Shown here piece by piece: positions 34,019 to 45,464 of a DNA stretch of 64,000 nt; the first letter of the stretch is position 1, and the number at the start of each line of letters is the position of its first letter. A model generated the notes under the pieces. The model ran no database searches, was not told where the DNA came from, and saw only the letters and a list, made by a program, of their open reading frames with translations. This stretch comes from Adiantum capillus-veneris (lineage: Eukaryota > Streptophyta > Polypodiopsida > Polypodiales > Pteridaceae), in contig CM043942.1 in assembly GCA_014529385.2 (NCBI GenBank), positions 8,680,001 to 8,744,000 of the forward strand. Reading direction: 5' to 3'. The translations under genes were made by a program, and so were the position numbers.

Positions 34019-34862
34019 GAAAGATTTGGGGCTATTGCATCATTACTTGGGTATACAGTTTAAGCAGTGTGATGGTGGTATCGCCTTGTGTCAGAAAAGT
34101 TACATAGAAACATTACTATGTAAGTTTGGACTTGAGGATTGCAAACCTATTGCCACTCCCATGGAAACAGGTTTGAAACTGAGTCTTCATGATGTTGGTG
34201 ATCATGCTAATGTCACTCTTTACCAAATTGTTGTTGGTTGCCTCATCTATGTATGCAACACGAGGCCATATATTCAGTTTGCAGTCTCGCAGGTCAGCAG
34301 ATTTATGTATAGCCCAGGGTCTAAGCATTGGCAGGATGTCAAGAGGATTTTCATCTACTTGAGTGGCACTTTACATCTTGACTTGTTTTATCCCAAGGGG
34401 GGATCATTGCTCCCATACTTACATGCTTTTTTGGACACAAATTGGGCTGGTTGTTTTGACACACGAGTGTCCGCAAGTGGTTTTTGTTTCATGCTTGGCA
34501 GATCATGTATATCGTGGTTGAGCAAGAAGCAACCTACCGTGGAAACTTCTAGTTGTGAGGCTGAGTACAGGGCAGTCTTCAAAACTAAGGTTTAGTGTGT
34601 ATGGCTCAGACGCCTTATAACTAATTTGGGTGTTGGATAGGACACTGCCAACACTATCTACACTAACAGTCAGAGAGCATTGCCAGAAGGAACCAATTTT
34701 TCATGCTCGCACAAAGCACATTGAGGTGCATTACCACTATGTCAGGGAGAGGCTCTCAGTAGGAGAGATCAGCTTGGCTTATTTGCCAACATAGGAAAAC
34801 CTTGCAGATATTTTCACAAAGGCATTTGTCTTGTGAGAAGTTCGAAGCTTTCCAAAAATCTT
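34019..34862 (+). pseudogene. copia-A reverse transcriptase end and RNase H
   Basis: Coding resumes at the target duplication with KDLGLLHHYLGIQF, the motif that follows YVDD in copia elements. Next come IATPMETGLKLSLHD, GCLIYVCNTRPYIQFAVSQV and then RNase H (AFLDTNWAGCFDTRVSASG, SWLSKKQPTVETSSCEAEYR). A stop at 34593-34595 ends the open stretch, but recognisable RNase H remnants continue to about 34860. The open frame appears to start further left only because it reads through the copia-1 LTR. Confidence 0.92.
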
Positions 34863-34950
34863 TTGGCTTACTCCCCTTTGTTGATTGTTCATGTCTTCAG
34901 GGCATGGCACTTCCCTTTACTATGTGACAGCTCTCGTTCACCGCATCACT

Positions 34951-34962
34951 CCAGGGGGGATT
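34951..34962 (+). promoter_or_regulatory. Polypurine tract of copia-A
   Basis: CCAGGGGGGATT immediately upstream of the 3' LTR. It is the presumed plus-strand primer. Confidence 0.8.
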
Positions 34963-35188
34963 TGTTACCATATACATGTGGTAGTGATGTGTGTGAACAC
35001 ACTTAGGACCATCGGGGCATAGTTTCCCTCACTAGGAGGTTTTTTCCCCATGCATTGTATATACGCCCATCATTCTAGGGCTATCGATCCTTCCATTGCA
35101 CACTAAGTAATACACTCTTTGTTGTGTGCCTTGAGATTCCTTCGTCTTATCCAAGCTGTGTGTGTTTTCCTACAACCTAATTCCAACA
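34963..35188 (+). repeat. copia-A 3' LTR
   Basis: 226 bp, from TGTTACCATATACATG to CTAATTCCAACA. Identity is supported by a second copy in opposite orientation at 61517-61741, which has the same ends and length. Confidence 0.9.
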
Positions 35189-36764
35189 CTTACATGGATT
35201 TCAACTAAGCACATGATCAAAGAATTTGAGCAATTAGTAGCTCCAATATTGCATGATCAAATACATGAGCTTATTGGCACGTATGGGATATGCCCAAGCA
35301 CTAGAGCTTCATAAAATATACATGACCATACATTATCCATCTTTGCTAACATCAAATAACCTTGGTGCAAGCTTGCTATTCTTGGATCAAACAACAACCA
35401 ACAACACTGTGCATCCAAAAGAACCCATCCATATTGAACTTGCTTCTAAGATCCTTTAAATCTCCTGGATTGAATACCATTGAAAGCACATAGCATCTAT
35501 GGGCCCACAATAAAGTAGAGCTTCCCTAGAACCGTACTGCAACACCTACATCCAGTAAAAAATTGGCCTCTTTTCCTCATGACTATCAATCATAAAAGAA
35601 CATCGACTCCCTCTTATCAACACCCATAACATCATTGAAACAAGCATCAATAGAAAGAGCACCCAAACCCAATCCCACGGTGCATTGTCTCCCCCTTTGA
35701 CTTCATAGCCATCATGAATCTTTGAACAATCTTTATTTGTATACTATAGATCAACCATTCAATAGGTAGGGCCCTGAAAACCTTCATCATCTGTCAAAGA
35801 ACTATAGGTTGCTTCCTCTTGCAGCTCATGAGAAATCGCACAAGGAGAAATTTCCTCGATATTGTGCATTTCATTCATTTCAAAAATATTAGGCACACAA
35901 AGAACTTCGTCCATGCAATCTTCATAGGTCTCTTCATCCTCTTCTATTTCACACGATTCTATAGAAACCAAAGATCCATTGATATCTTGTGAAGATTCTT
36001 CGTGCTCTTCACACCCTGTTTTAACTCCATGATTTCCTACACTTTATTAGTTACCATATAAATGGTTTTATATATGCAATCATCTTCATTAAACTTGTTG
36101 TTTTGCTTGACCTCACATGCTTCCATGATGCTGAAAGAACAAATAATACCTTGTAAAGGCTCATCTTGATCTTCTCGAGAGTTGTAAGGTCTCCACCTTT
36201 CTAGTTACAGAGGAATGAACTCAAAGTTTTAGGGAAAAGCATTGTACTTACAAACAGGTAAATCACTATTTCAAAAGCAATTAAAAATGGTGTTTTTGGA
36301 ATCTTAAGCATAGCAAACCTCGGGCTAGAAATTTTCAAATTTAAATTCAGACAAAAACTGACCCCGTTAGTCCTTCCAAAAGATTCAATGTAAATTAAAT
36401 TGTTAAGAAAAATTGAATGGTTGCAGTAATCATTTAAGCATAGACTTTACTAAAGGCCTCCCATATATTTACCAATTAAGCAAAAATAAGTCAAAATATA
36501 GCAGAATTGATATTTTAAAGCTAGTAAGTAATGGGAGGGGCCACCTGCCAGGGACACAATTAGCAGTAGGTGGCGCCATCTTGAGCTGTAGGGTTGCTTG
36601 AGCTGCAAGAAACTGCCATTTTCAACCTATGAGAGCTTATGAGTGCCCAGAAACCTATAAATAAGACCCCTTGCTTCACACTTTAAACAGACTCGGAGTC
36701 CTGGAAAATTCTCTCTCATCTAGAGGGATCTCTACTCATAAATCACTAGAGAACAAAGATCTAG
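35189..36764. other. Unassigned flank of copia-A, with an LTR-like TATA region near its right end
   Basis: A 70-codon acidic minus-strand frame (35971-35759) has no family I recognise. Near 36655 CTATAAATAAGACC looks like a TATA box, followed by about 110 bp up to the gypsy-NA insertion point. This could be the U3-R part of an older LTR interrupted by gypsy-NA, but no partner LTR was found. Confidence 0.35.
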
Positions 36765-36769
36765 TTGGT
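36765..36769 (+). repeat. Target site duplication TTGGT (left) of gypsy-NA
   Basis: TTGGT before the left LTR is repeated at 45702-45706 after the right LTR. Confidence 0.92.
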
Positions 36770-37068
36770 TGTTAACCCTCACGCACATTCCTATCACCTA
36801 CGACGGATGTTGTATTATTTATTTGGTAGATTCAGGTACCGGGCTTGTCGGTCCAATAGGAAAAGGGTAAGAGTGATCGCCGATGAGAGGCGCACTCTAA
36901 CTGGAACATTCAAAGGATTAGTTGGCTAAGCATGGGCACCCAAGTGTGAATGGGGCGAGCTCATATAAAAATCAACTAAACCTAAAATTCATTCATTCTC
37001 TCATTTGTGCAATTGAAGAGTGCTCTTGCTTCATCTCCATCTTCTTCTTCTTCATCTCCTTGTGTGTG

Positions 37069-37124
<56 letters not shown>

Positions 37125-37340
37125 CGATCAAGAATTGCGGCGGCACGACAGCAGCGAGGCGGTTGAGCGCGGCGTAGTGGCGTCTCCCTCTTCTTCGCGG
37201 TGAGGAATCATCCACGACAGCAAGCGTAGAGCGGTGAGTGACACACCATCGTCTTCTTTGAGCTTACTAGTTTAGGCTAGTTGCTCGCACACACTGTATT
37301 GGCAAGTTCCTTGCATTGAGACGTCTGACATACGTGCACA
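36770..37340 (+). repeat. gypsy-NA 5' LTR
   Basis: 571 bp. It holds a (GA)25 microsatellite at 37072-37122 and lacks about 21 bp present in the 3' LTR near 45625-45645 (GTGCTTGGAGCCATCTGTG region). Confidence 0.95.
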
Positions 37341-37344
37341 TTTT

Positions 37345-37362
37345 TGGCGCCATTGTCGGGGA
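37345..37362 (+). promoter_or_regulatory. Primer binding site of gypsy-NA (tRNA-Asp type)
   Basis: TGGCGCCATTGTCGGGGA, four bases after the LTR. It differs at two positions from the TGGCGCCGTTGCCGGGGA site that I recall as typical of Tat/Athila elements. Confidence 0.88.
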
Positions 37363-38083
37363 ATGCCATACACTAAGCTTGAGTGGCACTCTGTGCTTCT
37401 TTGTGGTGCAATTTCAATTGTGGGAAAGGTAGGGAAGGAAGGTGTGTGTGTTGAGAAGAAGGATTTTGTTTTGCTACTGTGTATTTCTTTGTTAATGAGG
37501 TTTTGAAAGATACTATGTTTTCTCTGTGATAAGGTGTTAGTATTAAGGTTGTTAGTTCTATGTAATGTAAAGTATAGTAAGAAGGAAGTAGATCTGTTAG
37601 AGCTAATGAAGTATGTTAGTGTGTAACAGTAGGTGTATTAGTTGTAAGTAGGTAGGTAGAGTATGTGTGTGCTCGCGCGCAGGCTGCGGCGACCTTATCC
37701 CCAAAAAAAATTAAAAATAAATAAAATTTAAAGGTAGGACCGGGATCGGGAATACCTCCCAGACCCAAGCCCAGACCCAAGCCCAAGCTCACTCTTAGGC
37801 TCAGGCCTCAGTCGCCCTTTAAAATTACGTATTTTAGCTTCACACGTAGCTAAAAATCGACTTTTTTGAGGACCAACAGAGCTTCAAGTGACCGAATGTT
37901 GTGCTGTAAAGCACACCGCGACCCTCTGAGTGATCTCATTTTGAGCTATCACACACTTTAATAAAAAAACCGATCATTAAAAAACATTAAAAACATCAAA
38001 AAACGAATAAAAACGGGCGCCTAAAAAAGTAAGCGGTTAACCTTCGAGTTTATTCACTGACGCTTGTAAGGTGCCAAAGGCAC

Positions 38084-38416
38084 ATGCATCTGCGCTTTGG
38101 GCGTGTGCTAGAGATGGAGCAACTAGAGAGAATTTTGACTTATGCGAGTTCTCATTATCCACCTACCTTAGGTTCTGGGCCCTCGGCGGGGACCCAAGGT
38201 AGTACAAACCAAGACCTAAACATAGAGGCTAGTGACTCTTCCTCTGACTACGACGTCATGGAGGGTTTCCCAATGCCGAATCTTGATAGCTCAAGCCAAG
38301 ACATGCATGCCATGGGCCCACGGTCCGGGTCGAGCGTGCTTAGCCGCTTGAAGGAAACCTTTAGTAGAGCCACTCGCTCCGAACATGGAGCTAATGATGT
38401 GGAGGCGGGGAAGTAA
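38084..38416 (+). pseudogene. gypsy-NA N-terminal Gag-like frame
   Basis: 110 codons rich in Ser, Gly and Asp, with MEQLERILTYASSHYPPTLG near the start and SRLKETFSRATRSEHGAND near the end. No known domain. It stands where the Gag N-terminus is expected, about 720 bp after the primer site, and the next open frame follows after a frame change. Confidence 0.5.
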
Positions 38417-38427
38417 ATTCTCCATTC

Positions 38428-39600
38428 ATGACAAACGTAGACCCTATGCCCTTAGAGAATGTGCATGTGAATACTTCATTCACCGCACTTCTTGCATCTT
38501 CAGAGCTATTCCCCTCCGAGGTCATATTACTGGATGGTAGAAGCCTTGCCGAAGTGCAAGAGGTTGAGCGATATATCATTGCGGCTAGGGAAAAGGAAGT
38601 CGAGAGCTTACGCAAGGCGGAGCAATGAAGAGAGCTCAAAGCAAAAGCCCCTATGTCAATATCCTTGCTAAGAGAGCAATCAAGTGCTCCTGACTTAGCA
38701 ATCGCTAAGGGCCAACCCCTAGAAAGCAACATTGCATCTAGCTCAAAGGACACCCCTAGCACCTCAATCCTAGATGGAGCGTTCTTAAATGAGAACTGGG
38801 AGTACGAACTACAACGGAAACTCTAACCAAACTATACACAGGTCACACCTATCACGTGGATTGGTTAGATGTCCTACAATCCACAATGGGTGCTACTAGT
38901 GTGGAGGATCAACAACAAAGAGTTTGTGAGGTCATCCATAGGGTCATTGAGTTAGAGAGACAGAACAAGGGGATCAGCATGCCTTCAACGGGTCTCATGA
39001 GATTCTTGGATACGGGAAAGGCTAAACAACTGACCTTATCGCAAATGGAGACTCCCTCGGTAAGTCCGATGGATCCTCCATATGTTGTTTCGCTAGGGGT
39101 CTCAGTGCAATCTAAGCCCACATGTGATAGCTTTACCTTTCCAAGTCTAGCTCATCTTTCCCTTGATGACACCACGGCTACCATGCCTACCCCAATGATG
39201 GCATTCCAAGAAACATGCCATGGACCTCATTTGTTAGTAAAGCACCGCTACATGGTAGCTCAATGCCGACAACAGTACCTACAAGTGTGTACCAACCGTA
39301 TACACCCATGGGTCCTCGTACTCATGTAGTTCCTACCCCTCCCATTAATTCAACAACCTATGCTCCACAACCAGAACACCCAAGTTCTTATTTCCATGGG
39401 ACAATACCAGCTAGCATTAACATGTCACATCCGATGTTTGTTATGCCTAGGGCCACACATATGAACTTTGGGCCGCCACATGGCACAACACCGTACCAAA
39501 CATGGAACCCAAGGGCTTCCTATGCGCCAAGCCCAATGCCAATGCCTACTCCACATGTAGTCTCTGGCGCACCTTCACTCATGGTGCCTGCTCATTAGGT
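38428..39600 (+). pseudogene. gypsy-NA Gag, variable N-terminal half in several frames
   Basis: Three overlapping open stretches (38428-38628, 38856-39329, 39215-39598) continue one another across frameshifts. The first includes EVQEVERYIIAAREKEVESL, a likely coiled coil. The last is Pro-, Met- and Thr-rich (YTPMGPRTHVVPTPPIN). Low-complexity linkers of this kind often precede the capsid domain of plant gypsy Gag. Confidence 0.55.
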
Positions 39601-40470
39601 GACTTGGCAACATTTGTTGAAGCTATCGGTCGATCTATTGCTGAGAATATGTGTAACACGCGTGATAGAGAACCTAGAAGTAAAGCAATACAAATAGACA
39701 AACTCACACGAAAATTTAGTGGAGACGGGGATGTAAGAAATCATGTCGAAGTGTTTGAACAAATATGCGATTCTCTATGAGAACACAATGACCTGCATAA
39801 GAGTAATGCTTTAAGCCTAACCTTAAGTGGGAAGGAAGGGGATTGGTATAGAACCCTAAGGGTGGAAGAAAAAACGATTTACCCTACTCTTAGGAGATTG
39901 TTCTTGAAAGAATACATACAAGAGGGAGTACTTTGGGGTGTAGCCTCTCATCTCCAGAAAGCCCAACAAGAGGAAGGAGAGTCGGTGAGAGACTTTATTA
40001 GTCGCTTCAAGCATTTGAATTCTTGTTGTAATCCAAATGAGCGCTTCAATAATAATCAATTGCTTGATAGATTCATTAGGGGATTATGACATGAGGATAT
40101 CTACAATAGCCTAGTCATCAGAGGTATCACCACTTGGGAAGCAGTCACCACCAATGCGATCCAGTTGGAGGATAATTTAATGATTCAAGGAGAAAGAGTG
40201 TCTATTGAGCCTAAATCTATTAGCTCGCAAGCATCAGGGCATCAGCCAATGACCCTAAAGCCTATTGCTAAGGAGCCAAAGATATCTGAGATGACTTTAG
40301 CAGATCTCACCAAGGCTATTCAAGAGAGTCTTAGAGACAATCATGCTTTGCAAAACAATCACATGTATCCAAGAAGGGGGCAACAATGGTGCTCAGTATG
40401 CTATGGACCGCATAGTACCAGTGAATGCCCTACTTTTAGAGTAAAATTCAATCGGAATTGCAATGCCTAG
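39601..40470 (+). pseudogene. gypsy-NA Gag capsid domain and first zinc knuckle
   Basis: KLTRKFSGDGDVRNHVEVFE and then LTLSGKEGDWYRTLR, YPTLRRLFLKEYIQ and EEGESVRDFISRFKHLNSCC are the ordered motifs of the retrotransposon Gag domain (PF03732-like). Single stops interrupt the same frame at 39778 and 40087. Near the end CSVCYGPHSTSEC is a zinc knuckle with three residues before His instead of the usual four. A stop at 40470 is followed by a second knuckle-like GRYGHQAKDC. The domain would form the virus-like particle. Confidence 0.88.
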
Positions 40471-40518
40471 GGAAGGTATGGTCATCAAGCTAAGGATTGC
40501 ATAGTATTTAAGCGCGCG

Positions 40519-41172
40519 ATGGCTAATAGACCAACCTTAGCATGTGCAGACACACCTCGAGTGCCTCCATTGATGCCAGCCCCACCTCTTGAACAAACAA
40601 CACAACACATGGTCCCTAGGGCCCAAAATGTTGTTCAAACAACACCCTTACCATCTCCAATGCTGGGACCGCAACCACCACATCCGAGAATCACTTCTAT
40701 GAATCAAGTGGGTTGTGAATCATCTATTGCTTGTTTGGAAGGCTTTGAGGAAGATATAGATCCTAATATTGCGTATGGGATGGATGTGCTTGAAGAAAGT
40801 CCACAATACTACATGCAGGACTATTGGGGACAAGTCAAACCTATCTATCAAGTAGCTGCTCTTGCTGCAAGAGGCCAAAATATCAATTACACTGCTAAGA
40901 GACCACCTCTTCAATGCTATGAGTGTGGAGGTCCGCATCGTGTGGCTGAGTGTCCTATTAGGCTACAAAAGAATGCCACACTAATGCAAACCAATCAAGC
41001 GAGCACGTCTACAATGCCGATACTCATGTGTAATCGATGTGGCATAGATCATTTGATTGTCCAATGTCCAAATAATCCAAATGCACCAAAGATCACACCA
41101 TTAAACTTGATTGAAGTTACCGAGGAGCCATCACAAAGTACACCTGTGGTACCAGTAAACATACTCACATGA
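40519..41172 (+). pseudogene. gypsy-NA Gag nucleocapsid region with two zinc knuckles
   Basis: 217 codons. After a Pro-rich start and an acidic region (CLEGFEEDIDPNIAYG) it has CYECGGPHRVAEC and CNRCGIDHLIVQC. Both have the spacing C-x2-C-x3-H-x4-C, as in the knuckle upstream. It is in the same frame as the capsid domain, separated by stops. Zinc knuckles bind the packaged RNA. Confidence 0.82.
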
Positions 41173-41175
41173 TCG

Positions 41176-41436
41176 ATGCTCCAAAAACAAAATTATATTC
41201 TTGAGGAAAGAGACAAGGCATCAATTTCCCAATCTCAGAAAAAGAAGAAAACACGAAGGAAAAGATCGCAAAAAGCAGCGAAGTCAGACCCCAGTTCAAA
41301 GACCAACATAGAGACTGGTGACGACCCGGTATATATGAACGACACTGAAGAGGATTGTGATTCAGGTGAAACCATGGAGACCAAAACGACCACTAAGATA
41401 GAAACCAACAAGGAACATCTTCAGGAGCCACAATGA
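41176..41436 (+). pseudogene. gypsy-NA basic linker
   Basis: 86 codons in the same frame, with KKKKTRRKRSQKAAK, a nuclear-localisation-like or RNA-binding basic patch, followed by an acidic Thr-rich tail. It continues the Gag region across a stop. Confidence 0.55.
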
Positions 41437-41661
41437 CCAAGATCCAAGAAGAAGATATGAACTTATCCAAATCCTACAGAGGAGATTGAGCGAGTCAAGC
41501 AATTAAGGAGTTTGGTAGAAGATACCCAAAGGGATCTAGAACCAGCACCTAGGCAGATCCAGATTACAGACACCGTGTTCCCTACGCAACAAACAACCTC
41601 ACCAAGTCCATAGACCCTTAGCCATACCTAGTGTCATCCAAGAAGAAAGTGACTTAAAGTC

Positions 41662-42372
41662 ATGGAAAAGTGGGTGTACTCACTTCTTGATGGAAAGAAT
41701 GTTGAGGGACTACCTTATCCTATCGAAGCAATGGAGATCCCATCTTCCCCACGTCAAGGGACTGAAACCCAAAAGGTGCCGTTAAACATTGCCAAATTTA
41801 TGGATTTCATGTCTTCAGAAGTTAGAACCACCATCATGTCCAAACTATATAAAGACCCTGAGCTAGTCTCAGCCCTTCGAGCTTTCCTCAATGGAGAACT
41901 CAAGTTTGGGCTACCACAATTTGCACAGATGGATGGAGTTGGGGAGATGCCAATAGAGGAGGAACACTTAGATCCACAACTCGATCTAAATGAGAACCTT
42001 GTTATAGAAATACATGTTAACAAGTTGGGACAATACTTTGAGGGTGATGAATCCAATGTGACCATACCAATCACCACTAAGGGATTAACTGTGAAGGGAA
42101 TCCTTGATGGTGGCGTTGGGGTTAGCATTGTGACTAAAAATTGCTGGGAAACTATGGGAAGACCTCACCTTGTGACCACAACCATAGTAATGAAGATGGC
42201 CAATGGGTCTATTGTTAAACCTATTAGGATGCTAGAAGATCTCAAGATCAAGGTCTTTGGACATAAAATAAGAGTTACCTTCATTGTTATGGATTTCTCC
42301 AAGCACATTATGGCATCTGAGATGATCTTAGGACGTCCTTTCATGAGGGAAGCAAAAATGGTGCATGACTGA
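41662..42372 (+). pseudogene. gypsy-NA aspartic protease
   Basis: 236 codons. The core reads VTIPITTKGLTVKGILDGG, with the active-site region ILDGGVGVSIV, and later MKMANGSIVKPIRMLEDLKI and EMILGRPFMREAKMV, the conserved strands and flap of gypsy-type proteases. The active-site triplet is D-G-G rather than the usual D-S/T-G. D-G-G variants occur in some plant gypsy groups, to my recollection. The enzyme would cleave Gag. It is the last recognisable pol domain; reverse transcriptase does not follow. Confidence 0.82.
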
Positions 42373-42504
42373 TCTAAAAACCATGTCTACCTGCAGTTCC
42401 AAGATTCTGTCATTCGAGTGGATCTTATAATTGGTTGAGCACATCCCCTAGGAAACACGCTTATAATTGATCATAGATCTGACACCAAATTTCACTCGGC
42501 CCCA

Positions 42505-43554
42505 TTGCAGTATTGTTACACATGTAAAGCGGACATTGATGGTGGGGACGATTCTCCTTATATGGATGTACTACGTGGGATGACTAAGTCAGACAATGTG
42601 GATTGGGTCCACCTAGCAGCAACCATAGACACTTGGGGAAATAGGGGGACGACCAAGGTAACACCTGAGGGGGATGAAATGCCCATACCCTTAAATATGC
42701 TACAAGTAATGCATATAGCTTCTGACAAGACTCATCCTAATATAATGAAGAAAACATACAAGTGGGTCCCTAAAGCTTCTTTAGCGACCATAGCTAGTGC
42801 TAAAAGACAGGAGCTTGGTAAGAGACATCCCATTCGCCCCAAGAAATGTAAAGAAACGTTGCATTGGATTCCTAAAAAACTATTGGAAGCCCAAGGCTAC
42901 TATAAAGGAAATGATCAAATCTGGGTGCCAAAACGTAAATTGTGCTCTTACTTGTCACGGGCCCATGTGAGCTCAATCCTGTGGCTCCAAAACAAATTGA
43001 AGATCGCGGAAAGGAAAATTCACGAAATGCTACACACTTGCTCCAGAGTTAGTTTGGGTGCCGAAGAAAGAACGATTTGTTCCACCTAGCTCAGGAACAG
43101 GGAAATCAAATGAAGCTTCTTGCTCTTCATGTAATTCCTATACGGAAATAGAAGCTTCGACACAACCTCCACCTACCATTGTACATATCCATACAAGCAA
43201 GAAAGAGTTTGCACCTCCCGTTGTAAGTTCACAACCTACAACAACGTTGCAAATAAAATCATGGGAGAGTACCTTACAACCCTTGCAACTAGATGAAATG
43301 CATAGGGCGGTCAAAAACTATTGATTAAAGCTGTCACCCATAACAACTTGGAACAATTGGTTTCAAAAGGTGATGACATCATTCCAAAAGGTATGATCTA
43401 CCTAAGGAAGGGGGGAGTGTTTGCTGACATCCATCATTCACTTGCTTCCTTCTCAACCTTCCTCCCTGACCTCTCAATCTCCAATCTTAGGGAATGTATA
43501 TATAAATCCTTATACTCACAAAAAACAAAAATAAGAAAGAGCAAGAGCAATTAG
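42505..43554 (+). pseudogene. gypsy-NA open region with repeated W-[VI]-P-K motifs
   Basis: Three overlapping frames (42505-43089, 43058-43324, 43321-43554). KWVPKASL (about 42762), HWIPKKLLEAQGYY (about 42865), IWVPKRKL (about 42922) and VWVPKKERFVPP (about 43055, in the next frame) repeat a Trp-[Val/Ile]-Pro-Lys core. The spacing is 103, 57 and 133 bases. A CxxC-like CYTCKADIDGG lies at the start. It sits where reverse transcriptase would be in an autonomous element. I know no function for it; it may be an extra Gag-like or captured sequence. Confidence 0.6.
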
Positions 43555-45033
43555 CAAACGAGTATGCACAATAAAAGTCAAAACATTGACCCAGACCTAC
43601 ACATTCACATCCGGTACATTGAAACAGAAACCTATGTCATCAAACACCTTTGATCCTCATCACTCGAGTGATGAAGGGTAGGTAGAATTAGTACGATAGG
43701 AGTGTTTCTATTTTAGAGTTTAGTGATTAGCAAAGTTCTTTCTTCCCACTGATGTGCCTCCTAGAGGTATTCTTTGTGTTTCCTAGTGTGTACAGGAACG
43801 TGTTGTTGTTGTTAGGATTTGGATCTTCATGGAATCTTTCTCTCGTTCACACTTCAAATCAAGCACGACCATCAACACAAACAGGTGTTTCTTGTCTGTT
43901 AGCATTGCCCCTTATCTTTTTGCATCCATGTTTGTCTACTTTAATTGTCATTGGTAGCATAATATCCAACACATTTTCTTAGTATCAAACATTAAATTCA
44001 ATGTAATTTTTTGTCATAAACACTTGTCTAGGTTCAAAAATCAAGCAGTCCGACTAAGCTAGTTTGATCAAGTTAGGTGTTTGAGATCTTCTCTTAATAC
44101 CATGAGATGGGTTTTCCTTGTGGCCTCATGGGCACATACTGAACATTCCCATCATACTTTGGTCGGTAGTAACACTCATTGGTCTCATGGGGTTTCTAGT
44201 GGGCTTAGTCCCTATTGACCTTTAGCTTAAGTATTATAAAGGGAGTTTACTAATGTGATGAGCCTGAGGAGGGTAGTAGTGTTATATGACCTCCCAAAGT
44301 TACAAAATTAAAATGCTGAAAACGAACAAACAAAAAATCAAAGTGCCACAATGTAAAATCTTAAGCTGGAAGAGAAACCTCAGATTGATTTGGTACTCCA
44401 CTCACATGTATTGCCTATGGTACTAGAGCCCTAGAGGTTCCCAGTGTGGGCGCTTTTCCTTGAAAAGCAGAAAACCCAAGGCATACAAAATATGCACACA
44501 CATCAAATTTGAAACAATGTGAAAAGACTTTGGGGGGTCAAAGAAAAGGAAATAAGTCAGGCGATGATTTCATGATCAATTCCTTTTATCGTAGCTTAAC
44601 TACAAGGTCTTCTAGGTATAACCTCTAGTCAGCTTTCGGACATGAAATACTTGGCTCTTGCGATTAAACAACTTAATTGACCAAAGAAAATTGAGAAGCT
44701 TGCCCATGGTATTAATAGTCGATCTTTAGTGCCTTTCGATCGTTAAATTAGCGACCCCATACTTGTTTAATTTTTATCTTTACAATTGTTTATGCGTTTG
44801 ATTATATTGCAATTTAATGTTTATTGTTGACAAATGGTTTAAAATTCTGTTACCAATCAAATTGTCTTCCTACAACTGCAGATGCTTTTTAATTGTATAT
44901 GAGAATGCAATTACTGTGCCAATGTTGTTTGATTTTGCAAGTGACTGAAGAAGGTAAGGACATTCATCTCAAATGCTCTTCCACCTCAACAAACGAGCTT
45001 CAACTCAATAGCTTTCGAGGACGGAATCTACAT
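43555..45033 (+). other. gypsy-NA 3' region, non-coding
   Basis: About 1.5 kb without long frames or polymerase, RNase H or integrase motifs. Close to its end TTCGAGGACGGAATC resembles the segment just before the polypurine tract of many plant gypsy elements. Confidence 0.6.
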
Positions 45034-45047
45034 CAGGAAGAGGGACA
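45034..45047 (+). promoter_or_regulatory. Polypurine tract of gypsy-NA
   Basis: Purine-rich AGGAAGAGGGACA directly before the 3' LTR. Confidence 0.75.
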
Positions 45048-45337
45048 TGTTAACCCTCACGCACATTCCTATCACCTACGATGGACGCTGTATTATTTAT
45101 TTGGTAGAGTCAAGTACCGGGCTTGTCGGTCCAATAGGAAATGGGTAAGAGTGATTGCCGATGAGAGGCGCACTCTAAGTGGAACATTCAAGGGATTAGT
45201 TGGATAAGCAAGGGCGCCCAAGTGTGAATGGGGCGAGCTCATATAAAAGTCAACTAAACCTAAAATTCACTCATTCTCTCATTTGTGCAATTGAAGAGTG
45301 CTCTTGCTCCATCTCCATCTTCGTCTTCGTCATCTCC

Positions 45338-45376
<39 letters not shown>

Positions 45377-45384
45377 TGCGTGCG

Positions 45385-45464
<80 letters not shown>

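Larger units (their letters stand above)
24791..35188 (+). mobile_element. copia-A: Ty1/copia element, split by nested copia-1
   Basis: Order on the plus strand: leader (shared with the minus-strand relative at the right end of the window), Gag from 25063, protease, integrase, reverse transcriptase up to 28480, then copia-1. Reverse transcriptase and RNase H resume at 34019, followed by a polypurine tract and a 3' LTR ending at 35188. Integrase before reverse transcriptase is the Ty1/copia order. The 5' LTR was not found, so the left boundary is only the start of detectable similarity. Stops and frameshifts throughout make it inactive. Confidence 0.88.
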
